DNA of 64,000 nucleotides. Origin: Chitinophaga filiformis (GTDB lineage: Bacteria; Bacteroidota; Bacteroidia; Chitinophagales; Chitinophagaceae). The notes below the pieces were generated by a model. The model was not told the DNA's origin, made no database searches, and saw only the letters and a list, made by a program, of their open reading frames with translations. This document shows, in pieces, positions 43,846 through 52,154 of this stretch. Positions within the stretch are counted from its first letter, which is position 1. The number at the start of each line of letters is the position of its first letter. Position numbers and translations under genes: made by a program. Location: assembly GCF_021646545.1 (NCBI RefSeq), contig NZ_JAKIRP010000001.1, positions 868,001-932,000 of the forward strand, written 5' to 3'.

Positions 43846-44898
43846 ATGGAAAAATCGAGATTACAACAGCAGCGGCCGGTGGCTATCTGGCTATATATAG
43901 GGGTGGGAATGATCATCGTCCAGGTTTTGCTGGGTGGAATCACCAGGCTGACCGGATCCGGACTGTCAATTACAGAATGGAAACCCATTATGGGAGCCTT
44001 ACCGCCTATGACGCAGGACGCCTGGCAGGTGGCATTTGAAAAATACCAGAAAATTGCCCAGTACCAATATATGAACCGGCATTTTACGTTGTCCGATTTT
44101 AAAGCCATTTTCTTTTGGGAATGGCTGCACCGTAACTGGGCACGTCTCATCGGGGTGGTTTTTGCGATCCCCTTTATCTATTTCCTTATTAAAAAGAAGC
44201 TGGATGCTTCCATGGTAAAGCCAATGATCATCCTGTTCATTCTGGGCGGCTTACAGGGCGCTATAGGATGGATCATGGTACAGAGCGGCCTGAATACGGA
44301 AGACCTGTATGTAAGTCATATAAGACTGGCAGTGCATTTCATCGCTGCATTGGTATTGTTGTGTTATACATTCTGGTTTGCTCTGAAACTGAGTACTGAT
44401 AAACGGGAGCTATTAGTGATGCCCGGCCTGCGTAAGCTGAACGGCTGGCTGCTGGGAATATTGACATTACAGCTGATTTTTGGCGCTTTCATGGCGGGGC
44501 TGCACGCTGCCCTTGTTGCCAATACCTGGCCCGATATTAACGGCATGTGGTGGCCAATGGGCATGTTTACCAAGGGTAGCCTGCTGACAGATATCACGCA
44601 CAATGCGATCACGATACAGTTCATTCACCGCGGACTGGCCTATCTCATTACTATCCTGGTGGTAATCTGGTGGTGGAAAGCTTCGGAAGCTCCTGAGAAC
44701 AGCCTGCTGCACCGCATCCGCTATCTGCCTTTACTGCTGGTATTACTGCAGGTAATGCTGGGAGTGCTTACGCTGCTTGGCAGTCAGGTGAAGATCCCAT
44801 TGCTGCAGGGGATACTTCACCAGGGAGTAGGCATGCTATTATTACTTTCTCTGGTATGGACTTTATACCTAAGCAGAAATAAGACAGTCAAAGTATAG
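43846..44898 (+). CDS. ctaA: Heme A synthase (COX15/CtaA)
   Basis: 350-residue inner-membrane protein with eight hydrophobic segments. It has the family's GGITRLTGSGLSITEWKPI start and the haem-ligand histidines in LHRNWARLIG, SHIRLAVHF, FIHRGLAYL and LHQGVG. It oxidises heme O to heme A for the cytochrome oxidase. ATG 43846 is used because an in-frame TTG at 43834 falls within the -7 box. Single gene here; ctaB and oxidase genes are not in the window. Confidence 0.93.
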   Translation: MEKSRLQQQRPVAIWLYIGVGMIIVQVLLGGITRLTGSGLSITEWKPIMGALPPMTQDAWQVAFEKYQKIAQYQYMNRHFTLSDFKAIFFWEWLHRNWARLIGVVFAIPFIYFLIKKKLDASMVKPMIILFILGGLQGAIGWIMVQSGLNTEDLYVSHIRLAVHFIAALVLLCYTFWFALKLSTDKRELLVMPGLRKLNGWLLGILTLQLIFGAFMAGLHAALVANTWPDINGMWWPMGMFTKGSLLTDITHNAITIQFIHRGLAYLITILVVIWWWKASEAPENSLLHRIRYLPLLLVLLQVMLGVLTLLGSQVKIPLLQGILHQGVGMLLLLSLVWTLYLSRNKTVKV

Positions 44899-44964
44899 AA
44901 GATCGAATATCCGGCCGGTAACATGTTAAACTTTTTCGTAAGTTTATTGTAATTAGCGTAACGG

Positions 44965-47253
44965 ATGAAAGTGAAATCTTTGTTGGTCAGGATCTTTTAC
45001 TCGTTCCCTATACAACTGTTCTTGCTTCATTTCCGCAAGTACCAGGTGTTACTGGTGTTCTGGGCTATACTTTTCAGCACTATAAATGGGGAATTTGCCA
45101 AGGTATTTGGTGGCGACGCTTTATTTCTCGCCCCGGAATACCTGGGTGACGTGAGTTTTTACAGCACATCCATCCTGGGGCTGGCAACCGGTTTGTTTGC
45201 AATGAGCTGGAACATAACCACTTTTATTTTACATACCGGCCGTTTTAAATTTCTTGCTACTACCTCTCAGCCCTTTTTTAAATACTGCCTCAACAATTCC
45301 ATTTTCCCGATAACCTTTATGTTGAACCTGCTGTTCCGTGGCTGGGAATACCAGCGTTATCAGCAGTTGAGCTCAGTGCCTGAAATATTATTGCTGACAG
45401 AAGGGTTTATCTGCGGATATCTCTTTATTGTCTTTTTCAGTTTCTTTTACTTTTTTAACGCCGACAAAAATATTGGCCGCAGGCTCGAAAAGAAGTTTGG
45501 CAATCCCCGCAATTTCCTGCGCCTGGTGCTAAAGCCTACGCAGGAAAAAGACGAAAATGCATTGCCTGTACACAACTATTTCACTTCACCCTGGAAGATC
45601 AGGCGGGCCAGGAATGTAGACCACTACAATAAGCATTACCTGGACAGCATATTGAAACAGCACCACTTTGCCGCAATGATCACAGTAGGGTGTGCGCTCA
45701 TCTTTCTGGTTATACTGGCCTTCCTGATGGACTATCCTGTATTCAGGATACCTGCGGGCGCAAGTGTAATGATCTTTTTCGCTTTCCTGATAGGGATAGC
45801 AGGCGCCTATGCCTACCTGTTGCAAAGCTGGGCCATTCCCATGGTGCTGGTAATGTTGTTTGGACTGAACTGGCTGGTGGAACAAGACCTGATCGACAAC
45901 CGTAACAAGGCCTACGGACTTGACTATGGTGAAAGAAAGGAAAGGCCCGAGTATAGTGTAACAGCGCTACAGCAATTCTTTACCTGGGAGCGGGCGGAGC
46001 AGGATAAGCAACATACGTTGAAGATCCTGGAAAACTGGAAGGCGAAATATAAAGGTCCAGGTAAGCCGAAGATGATCGTTATCAATTTCAGCGGAGGCGG
46101 TTTAAGAGCCGCTACCTGGAGCATGAATGTCTTGCAGCGGCTGGACGCTATGATGAAAGGGCAGCTGATGAACAACACGTTCCTGATGACGGGCGCTTCC
46201 GGTGGCATGATCGGGGCGTCGTATTTCCGGGCCTTATACATGGAAAAGCAGGAGGGAAAGCCTGTCAATATGCAGGATAGCAGCTACACGGAACGCATTT
46301 CCCGCGACCTGCTGAACTGTGTGTTCACTTCTTTGGCGGTGAACGATTTTATTACGCCGTTCCGCTCGTTTAAAATTGAGGATAACCGGTACGCGAAAGA
46401 CAGGGGATTTGCCTTTGAAATGCAGTTGAACAGTAATACGGGAAATGTATTGGCCGGCACCATTAAGGATTACCGGGAACCGGAACAGAATGCGCTGATC
46501 CCTATGCTGATATGGAATGCTACGATCAATGCAGATGGCCGCCGCCTGATCATTTCCCCACAGCCGATCAGTTACCTGTGTGCTCCGGAGTATTCACCGC
46601 TGGTAAGAAGCGTGCGGGATATAGATGGGGTGGACTTCTCGCAGTACTTCGCTAACCAGGATGCAGCAAACCTGCGTATCACCAGTGCGATCAGGATGTG
46701 TGCTACATTCCCATACGTATTACCCAACGTATTTCTGCCCAGCAGACCTATTGTGGACGTAATGGATGCGGGTATCAGGGACAACTTCGGACAGGAATCC
46801 TCCATGCGTTTCCTGCATACTTTCCGTAACTGGGTCAATGAAAATACAGATGGTATTGTTTACATCCAGGTGAGAGATACCCGTAAGAACGATATTAAGT
46901 CTATCAAACAGTCCATGAAGCTGAACGACATGATGTTTGATCCTTTGTTCACTATGCAGGCGCACTGGAGTGCTATGCAGGACTTTGTACAGGACAATGA
47001 ACTAACCTATCTAGAAGGATACTTCCCTGGAAAATTCCACCGGGTGATCTTCCAATATGTGCCTCAGAAAGAAGATAAAGCGGCAGCATTAAGCTGGCAC
47101 CTGACCTCCCGTGAAAAGATCGACATTGCAGGCGCGCTGGATAATCCTACCAACCAGGCATCATTTGACAGTGTGATGAATATGGTGGGCCGACCGCTGC
47201 TGACAGAGGAGCATCATAAAAACCCCTCAGACACCGGACGGGACTATAAATAA
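44965..47253 (+). CDS. Patatin-like phospholipase with N-terminal membrane domain
   Basis: 762 residues. The first about 330 residues have six or seven hydrophobic segments. The patatin domain (about 360-620) shows the oxyanion GGGLR (in FSGGGLRAATW), the nucleophile motif GASGG (in MTGASGGMIG) and the catalytic Asp in MDAGIRDNFG. It should hydrolyse acyl groups of lipids as an inner-membrane enzyme. The catalytic domain follows the last helix; which side it faces is not determined. It is preceded by a near -7 box TAAGTTTA 18 bases upstream. Confidence 0.87.
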   Translation: MKVKSLLVRIFYSFPIQLFLLHFRKYQVLLVFWAILFSTINGEFAKVFGGDALFLAPEYLGDVSFYSTSILGLATGLFAMSWNITTFILHTGRFKFLATTSQPFFKYCLNNSIFPITFMLNLLFRGWEYQRYQQLSSVPEILLLTEGFICGYLFIVFFSFFYFFNADKNIGRRLEKKFGNPRNFLRLVLKPTQEKDENALPVHNYFTSPWKIRRARNVDHYNKHYLDSILKQHHFAAMITVGCALIFLVILAFLMDYPVFRIPAGASVMIFFAFLIGIAGAYAYLLQSWAIPMVLVMLFGLNWLVEQDLIDNRNKAYGLDYGERKERPEYSVTALQQFFTWERAEQDKQHTLKILENWKAKYKGPGKPKMIVINFSGGGLRAATWSMNVLQRLDAMMKGQLMNNTFLMTGASGGMIGASYFRALYMEKQEGKPVNMQDSSYTERISRDLLNCVFTSLAVNDFITPFRSFKIEDNRYAKDRGFAFEMQLNSNTGNVLAGTIKDYREPEQNALIPMLIWNATINADGRRLIISPQPISYLCAPEYSPLVRSVRDIDGVDFSQYFANQDAANLRITSAIRMCATFPYVLPNVFLPSRPIVDVMDAGIRDNFGQESSMRFLHTFRNWVNENTDGIVYIQVRDTRKNDIKSIKQSMKLNDMMFDPLFTMQAHWSAMQDFVQDNELTYLEGYFPGKFHRVIFQYVPQKEDKAAALSWHLTSREKIDIAGALDNPTNQASFDSVMNMVGRPLLTEEHHKNPSDTGRDYK

Positions 47254-47442
47254 TAAAAAATCAAATCTGTACCCGCCTGGTTTTTTTATCATAATTAACA
47301 GAAGATTAATCTGCCCTGTTTCCGATGTAAAGTATTGCAGTAGAAAGCCTTACCACCTGAATGCTTAGATTTTTAGTGAATCATTTGGAGAAATGATCAC
47401 AATTATTTAAAAGCGTATCCCCACTTTTTCCACATTTTATTG

Positions 47443-47450
47443 TAACTTTG
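47443..47450 (+). promoter_or_regulatory. -7 box of typA (TAACTTTG)
   Basis: Perfect TAnnTTTG, 53 bases before the typA ATG. Confidence 0.55.
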
Positions 47451-47503
47451 CGCCTTCTTTGGCCGACCTGTGTCAACCAGCCAGAACAAATTGAACAAGA
47501 TTT

Positions 47504-49312
47504 ATGAATATCCGTAACATAGCAATCATTGCGCACGTAGACCACGGTAAAACTACCCTGGTTGATAAAATCCTGCATCACACCAACGTTTTCAGGGCAA
47601 ACCAGGAAACAGGTGAGTTGATCATGGACAATAACGACCTGGAAAAGGAACGTGGTATCACCATCCTGAGTAAGAACGTCTCTGTTGAGTACAAAGGGGT
47701 GAAAATTAACGTGATCGATACTCCAGGCCACGCCGACTTCGGTGGAGAAGTGGAAAGGGTGTTGAAAATGGCGGACGGTGTGATCCTGCTGGTAGACGCC
47801 TTTGAAGGTCCGATGCCTCAGACCCGTTTCGTACTGCAAAAAGCGCTGCAGCTGAACCTGAAACCAATTGTGGTGATCAACAAAGTTGACAAGGCGAACT
47901 GCCGTCCTGACGAAGTGCATGATGCGGTATTCGAACTGTTCTTCAACCTGGATGCCACTGAAGATCAGCTGAACTTCCCAACCTATTACGGTTCCGGTAA
48001 GAATGGCTGGTTCAACGATTCATTGACGCAGTGTGAAGATATCACTCCACTGTTGGATGGTATCCTGACGCATGTACCAGAACCAAAGATCCCTGAGGGT
48101 AACCTGCAGCTGCAGATCACTTCCCTGGATTACTCTACTTTCCTTGGCCGTATTGCTGTAGGACGTGTAGCGCGTGGTACCATTAAAGAAGGTCAACCTA
48201 TCTCTCTGGTGCAGACAGATGGTACTATTAAAAAGTCCCGTGTACGTGAACTGTACACCTTTGAAGCACTGGGTAAAAAGAAAGTGACTGAAGTACAGCC
48301 AGGTGATATCTGTGCTGTAGTTGGTCTCGAAGATTTCAATATCGGTGACACCATCGCTGACTTCGATGCTCCTGAAGCATTGCCTGTTATCAGCGTGGAT
48401 GAGCCAACCATGAACATGCTGTTCAGCATCAACAACTCTCCGTTCTTTGGTAAAGACGGTAAGTTCGTTACCTCCCGTCACCTGCGTGACCGTCTGGTAA
48501 AAGAAACTGAAAAGAACCTGGCACTGCGCGTAGTTGATACAGACAGCGCTGATAGCTTCCTGGTATATGGCCGTGGTATCCTGCACTTAGGTGTATTGAT
48601 TGAAACCATGCGTCGTGAAGGATTTGAGTTGACCGTAGGTCAGCCTCAGGTGATCCTGAAAAATATAGATGGTAAAAAATGTGAGCCATACGAAACACTG
48701 GTAGTTGACGTTCCTCAGGAATTTGCAAGTAAAGTGATCGACCTGGTAACCCGTCGTAAGGGCGAAATGCTGATCATGGAAACCAAAGGTGATATGCAAC
48801 ACCTGGAATTCGAAATTCCTTCCCGTGGTCTGATCGGTCTGCGTACGCAGATGCTGACCAATACTGCAGGTGAGGCTGTAATGGCACACCGTTTCAATGA
48901 TTATAAAGCATGGAAAGGTGCTATCCCTGGTCGTAACAACGGTGTACTGCTGGCTAAAGAAGCGGGTACTACCACTGCTTACTCCCTGGATAAACTGCAG
49001 GATAGAGGTTTCTTCTTCGTAGATCCGGGAGAAGAAGTGTACAAAGGCATGATCATCGGTGAAAACAACAAACCTGGTGACCTGGTAGTGAATCCGAATG
49101 AAGGTAAGAAACTGACCAACATGCGTGCGAGCGGTAGTGATGCTGCAACCAGCATTGCGCCTAAGACCCTGATGACACTGGAAGAGTGTATGGAGTACAT
49201 CCAGCACGATGAGTGTATCGAGGTAACGCCAAACAACATCCGTATGCGTAAAGTGCACCTGGATGAAGAAGAAAGAAAGAGACTTTCTAAATCAATGAAA
49301 GCAGATGCGTAA
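47504..49312 (+). CDS. typA: Ribosome-binding GTPase TypA/BipA
   Basis: 602-residue translational GTPase. G1 is [10 protein letters not shown] (about 9-18), switch [10 protein letters not shown]3 DTPGHADFG and G4 NKVDK. Domains II-V follow, with the C-terminal [14 protein letters not shown] region and RGLIGLRTQ typical of TypA. It is an EF-G-like factor for ribosome assembly and stress growth. The gene has its own promoter and terminator. Confidence 0.97.
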   Translation: MNIRNIAIIAHVDHGKTTLVDKILHHTNVFRANQETGELIMDNNDLEKERGITILSKNVSVEYKGVKINVIDTPGHADFGGEVERVLKMADGVILLVDAFEGPMPQTRFVLQKALQLNLKPIVVINKVDKANCRPDEVHDAVFELFFNLDATEDQLNFPTYYGSGKNGWFNDSLTQCEDITPLLDGILTHVPEPKIPEGNLQLQITSLDYSTFLGRIAVGRVARGTIKEGQPISLVQTDGTIKKSRVRELYTFEALGKKKVTEVQPGDICAVVGLEDFNIGDTIADFDAPEALPVISVDEPTMNMLFSINNSPFFGKDGKFVTSRHLRDRLVKETEKNLALRVVDTDSADSFLVYGRGILHLGVLIETMRREGFELTVGQPQVILKNIDGKKCEPYETLVVDVPQEFASKVIDLVTRRKGEMLIMETKGDMQHLEFEIPSRGLIGLRTQMLTNTAGEAVMAHRFNDYKAWKGAIPGRNNGVLLAKEAGTTTAYSLDKLQDRGFFFVDPGEEVYKGMIIGENNKPGDLVVNPNEGKKLTNMRASGSDAATSIAPKTLMTLEECMEYIQHDECIEVTPNNIRMRKVHLDEEERKRLSKSMKADA

Positions 49313-49333
49313 GCATGACTGTTCTTAAGATAT

Positions 49334-49367
49334 AAGCCGCTCCGTGATGCACGGGGCGGCTTTTTTG
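49334..49367 (+). terminator. Terminator of typA
   Basis: AAGCCGC and CCGT pair with ACGG and GCGGCTT around a small loop, followed by TTTTTTG. Confidence 0.9.
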
Positions 49368-49404
49368 TTGTACCTGCGCGCATGTTGGATGCGCAGCCCC
49401 TTTG

Positions 49405-49412
49405 TATCTTTG
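49405..49412 (+). promoter_or_regulatory. -7 box of the AlkB-like gene (TATCTTTG)
   Basis: Perfect TAnnTTTG with a TTG 17 bases upstream at 49385-49387 as a candidate -33 element. It ends five bases before ATG 49418, so transcription should start at or very close to the codon. Confidence 0.65.
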
Positions 49413-49417
49413 TATTG

Positions 49418-50038
49418 ATGGAGCCGCAAATACCATTATTCAGTGATCCCGCCAGTCAGCATATTACCCTGAAAGATGGCGAACTGGTTTATTATCCGCA
49501 GTTCTTTTCCCTGCAGGAGGCTACATCATATTTGCAGGTACTGATAGAAAAGATCATGTGGCAGCAGGAGCGTATGAAGATGTATGGCAAAGAAGTGTTG
49601 TTTCCCCGCCTGATGGCATGGTATGGAGATGCTGGCAGCACCTATGCTTTTTCCGGTAATACTTATACGCCGCAGGAGTGGACAGAAGAGCTGTTACAAA
49701 TAAAAAAGCGGATAGAACCCGAAGCTGGTGTACGTTTTAACAGCGTGCTGCTGAACCGTTACCGTAACGGCAAAGACTCCATGGGATGGCATGCAGATGA
49801 CGAGCCGGAACTTGGGCTGAATCCTGTCATAGCTTCCGTTAACCTTGGCGCTTCCAGGCGTTTTATGTTACGTCACCCGCAGGCCGGATTGAAGTATGAA
49901 CTGGAGTTACAGCATGGTTCATTGCTGATCATGAAAGGCGCCCTGCAACATCACTGGCAACACCAGGTGCCGAAAACAACCAAAGTATCAGGAGAGAGAA
50001 TTAACCTCACATTCAGGGTGATACAGAGCGTGCAATAG
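49418..50038 (+). CDS. AlkB-like 2-oxoglutarate/Fe(II) dioxygenase
   Basis: 206 residues. The dioxygenase core has the iron-binding HxD in WHADDEPEL, the distal His in the HHWQHQVPK segment and the 2-oxoglutarate-binding Arg in RINLTFR, plus the nucleotide-recognition NRYRNGKDSMGWH. AlkB proteins remove alkyl groups from bases or nucleic-acid adducts. The start ATG 49418 is supported by the promoter box; an ATG at 49382 lies upstream of it. It is followed 22 bases later by the SIR2-like gene and may be co-transcribed. Confidence 0.92.
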   Translation: MEPQIPLFSDPASQHITLKDGELVYYPQFFSLQEATSYLQVLIEKIMWQQERMKMYGKEVLFPRLMAWYGDAGSTYAFSGNTYTPQEWTEELLQIKKRIEPEAGVRFNSVLLNRYRNGKDSMGWHADDEPELGLNPVIASVNLGASRRFMLRHPQAGLKYELELQHGSLLIMKGALQHHWQHQVPKTTKVSGERINLTFRVIQSVQ

Positions 50039-50060
50039 ATAACCTACGAAGACATTGATT

Positions 50061-50936
50061 ATGAAAAATCCCATCTTGTTGATTGGCAACGATATTAATA
50101 ACATGTCGAAGGGCCAGAGCTGGAAAGACCTTCTTAATGACATTGTTAAATTCTGTCTTCCGGACGGTTGTATACAACTTGACGAAAGAAAGCCATTCCC
50201 CTTATTGTATGAAGAGATCTTCCTGACCGCTATTCGCCAGGAACATATCAGAGAAGTGCAATTGAAATCATTTATTGCAGAGAAGACGCTCAAAATAGAA
50301 GAGAATGATATTCATGCCGCCATCCGCGACCTGGCGCCCGCGCATATTCTGACCACGAATTATGAGTTCACGCTGGAAGGAGAAATTCCCTCCCAGAACG
50401 ATGGATTGATCCTGGAAAGGATATTCAGCATCTTCAGAAAATATAAAGTAGGTAATACAGATTACTGGCATATTCATGGCGATTGCCTGAACCCGCTGAG
50501 CATTAATCTTGGGTTTGAGCATTATGGCGGCCAGTTGCAGCAAATGCGGAACTATGTTGTGTCCGGCACGACGTATACAAGTCCGCAGGCACCCCGCCAA
50601 TCGCTGGTACAGCGTATTAGTCAGCACTTGCCGGTAAATGAGGATTCCTGGCTGGACCTTTTCTTTATGCAGGATATTCACATATTCGGCCTGTCGCTCG
50701 ACTTTGTAGAAACAGACCTGTGGTGGCTGTTGACTTACAGAGCCAGGCAGAAGTTCCAGAAGAATACTATCCCCGTGAAGAATGCATTGTATTACTACAT
50801 TCCGGCGGAATTTGTGCCGGGCGCAAAATTCAAGCTGGAGATGCTGGTAGCCAACGATGTAAAGGTGATAGAAATTTCGGCGTCAGATAAACGGGCTTAT
50901 TATGAAGAAGTATTGCGCAGGATCAGGAAGCTGTAA
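50061..50936 (+). CDS. SIR2-like domain protein
   Basis: 291 residues. The N-terminus LLIGNDINNMSKGQSWKDLL (6-25) is the nucleotide-binding start of SIR2_2-type domains. TTNYE at 98-102, HIHGD at 137-141 and GLSLDFVETDLWW at about 210-222 are the further signatures of bacterial SIR2-like proteins, some of which degrade NAD in phage defence. The expected catalytic Asn (in TTNY) and His (in IHGD) are both present. There is no signal and no fused second domain. Start ATG 50061 rather than TTG 50055. The AlkB-like gene precedes it by 22 bases. A defence role is possible but unproven. Confidence 0.78.
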   Translation: MKNPILLIGNDINNMSKGQSWKDLLNDIVKFCLPDGCIQLDERKPFPLLYEEIFLTAIRQEHIREVQLKSFIAEKTLKIEENDIHAAIRDLAPAHILTTNYEFTLEGEIPSQNDGLILERIFSIFRKYKVGNTDYWHIHGDCLNPLSINLGFEHYGGQLQQMRNYVVSGTTYTSPQAPRQSLVQRISQHLPVNEDSWLDLFFMQDIHIFGLSLDFVETDLWWLLTYRARQKFQKNTIPVKNALYYYIPAEFVPGAKFKLEMLVANDVKVIEISASDKRAYYEEVLRRIRKL

Positions 50937-50996
50937 ATGATATGGAGTGGTTTTTGTTCTTGACCTGGTATCATAACACCCAAAAATCACTAGATC

Positions 50997-51434
50997 ATGG
51001 TCAGATTAACAGCTATGCTCCTTGTACTGCTTGCCAATACCTGTAATCAGCAAAAGGCGGTCAAGCAACAGATTGGCAGCATCCAGGACAAAAGATGGAG
51101 CCTTGTCAATATGGGCGGGACTGTTCAGGAAAAGTCGCCTATATGGCTGGAGTTTGATACGGCTACACATCGCTTCAGTGGTAACGGAGGCTGTAACAAA
51201 GTAGCCGGCGAGTATCAACTGGATGGCAATGAGATCACTTTTGGCAAGGTAATAAGCACACGTATGGCATGTATCGACGCACAGGCTAATGAAAGAGAAA
51301 GTGCGTTCCTGCGCATGCTTAGCGACCGGACTTACACAATAAAATTTGAAGAAAGGCAATTGCAGTTCCGTGATAGCGGAAGAATTGCGATGATGTTTGA
51401 TGGCTATAAAAAAGCAGCAGTTACAAAAGAGTAA
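50997..51434 (+). CDS. META/HslJ-domain envelope protein
   Basis: 145 residues. The META domain (about 30-140) shows RWSLVNMGG, FSGNGGCNKVAGEYQL, the typical Gly/Asn-Cys-Asn core, and STRMACIDAQANERE. A short hydrophobic N-terminus with Cys16 suggests a lipoprotein, but the lipobox (ANTC) is weak. The family is linked to heat or drug stress; the exact function is unknown. The gene ends at a bidirectional terminator. Confidence 0.88.
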   Translation: MVRLTAMLLVLLANTCNQQKAVKQQIGSIQDKRWSLVNMGGTVQEKSPIWLEFDTATHRFSGNGGCNKVAGEYQLDGNEITFGKVISTRMACIDAQANERESAFLRMLSDRTYTIKFEERQLQFRDSGRIAMMFDGYKKAAVTKE

Positions 51435-51445
51435 TGCTTAAAAAT

Positions 51446-51505
51446 AAATGTGGCGCATACCGGAAAGAGGCTGTTGCTTTTCCGGACATGCGCCACATTT
51501 TTCTA
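51446..51505. terminator. Bidirectional terminator between META and IPT/TIG genes
   Basis: Stem AAATGTGGCGCAT...ATGCGCCACATTT with an inner CCGGAAA/TTTCCGG-type pair, with A- and T-rich flanks. It lies directly before the minus-strand stop at 51506. Confidence 0.85.
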
Positions 51506-51862
51506 TTATCTACCAGCCAGCATAACGATCTGATTGTCTACGAAAACAGTATCAGATACTTCATTACCTACCTTTACGGTAACGGCTAATTTAGCTGCTT
51601 TCCTTGCGGGAATGCGTACTACTAACTGGTTGTCTGATGCACTGATAATTGACGCTTCTACGTCATCTACTATTACTTTGTTGTCAGTTGTAACATTGCT
51701 GAAGCCTTTTCCCGTAATGGTCAATACTATATCAGTAGTGCCTGCGGGAAGAGTATCCTGTATACGCAAGGATGTTTTTTCAGCAGAAGGGTTTACATGA
51801 CAACTGTACAGACAGCACATCATCATGGCTGCAAGAGCCAGACTCATTTTCCTGTAAAACAT
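51506..51862 (-). CDS. IPT/TIG-domain lipoprotein
   Basis: 118 residues with a lipobox LYSC (Cys21). The remaining about 95 residues fit one IPT/TIG immunoglobulin-like domain: DIVLTITGKGFSNVTTDNKVIVDD is the usual first half and QLVVRIPARKAAKLAVTVKVG the second. It is a small periplasmic or surface lipoprotein of unknown partner. It has a canonical promoter with -33 and -7 boxes 95 bases upstream. Confidence 0.85.
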   Translation of the reverse strand: MFYRKMSLALAAMMMCCLYSCHVNPSAEKTSLRIQDTLPAGTTDIVLTITGKGFSNVTTDNKVIVDDVEASIISASDNQLVVRIPARKAAKLAVTVKVGNEVSDTVFVDNQIVMLAGR

Positions 51863-51956
51863 AAAAATTATTCTTTTTGGGGTTCAGGGTTTAAAAACAG
51901 CGCGTGGTAGTGTATGGAGCTAACGGCGACTGTTGGTATTTCAAATAAATCGGACG

Positions 51957-51986
51957 CAAAGATAAGGAGTACTCGTGGATTAACAA
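51957..51986 (-). promoter_or_regulatory. Complete -33/-7 promoter of the IPT/TIG lipoprotein gene
   Basis: On the minus strand TTG (51984-51986), a spacer of exactly 19 bases, then TATCTTTG (51957-51964): the full Bacteroidota promoter arrangement. The expected start is about 88 bases before the ATG at 51862. Confidence 0.75.
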
Positions 51987-52091
51987 TGCGTATTAATACC
52001 TGAAAATGAAAATTGAGTATTGATACCGAATGAAAAAATGAGTAGAAAACGTTGGAAGAAGGCGTCCGTGGAGCGTTGAGCGGTAACTGGT

Positions 52092-52148
52092 ATCCAAATA
52101 AAAAAAGGGTTGATCATTTCGTTGACCAACCCTTTTTTTATTTGGATA
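52092..52148 (-). terminator. Terminator after the S46 peptidase gene
   Basis: 21-base perfect stem ATCCAAATAAAAAAAGGGTTG and its complement, with inner ATCA/TGA-type pairing. Both flanks are A/T rich, so it may work in both directions. Confidence 0.88.
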
Positions 52149-52154
52149 ATTAAT

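Noticed and set aside
50061..50936. Complete Thoeris or known SIR2-HerA defence system
   Set aside because: No TIR, HerA, Argonaute or second effector gene adjoins the SIR2-like gene; only an AlkB-like gene precedes it.
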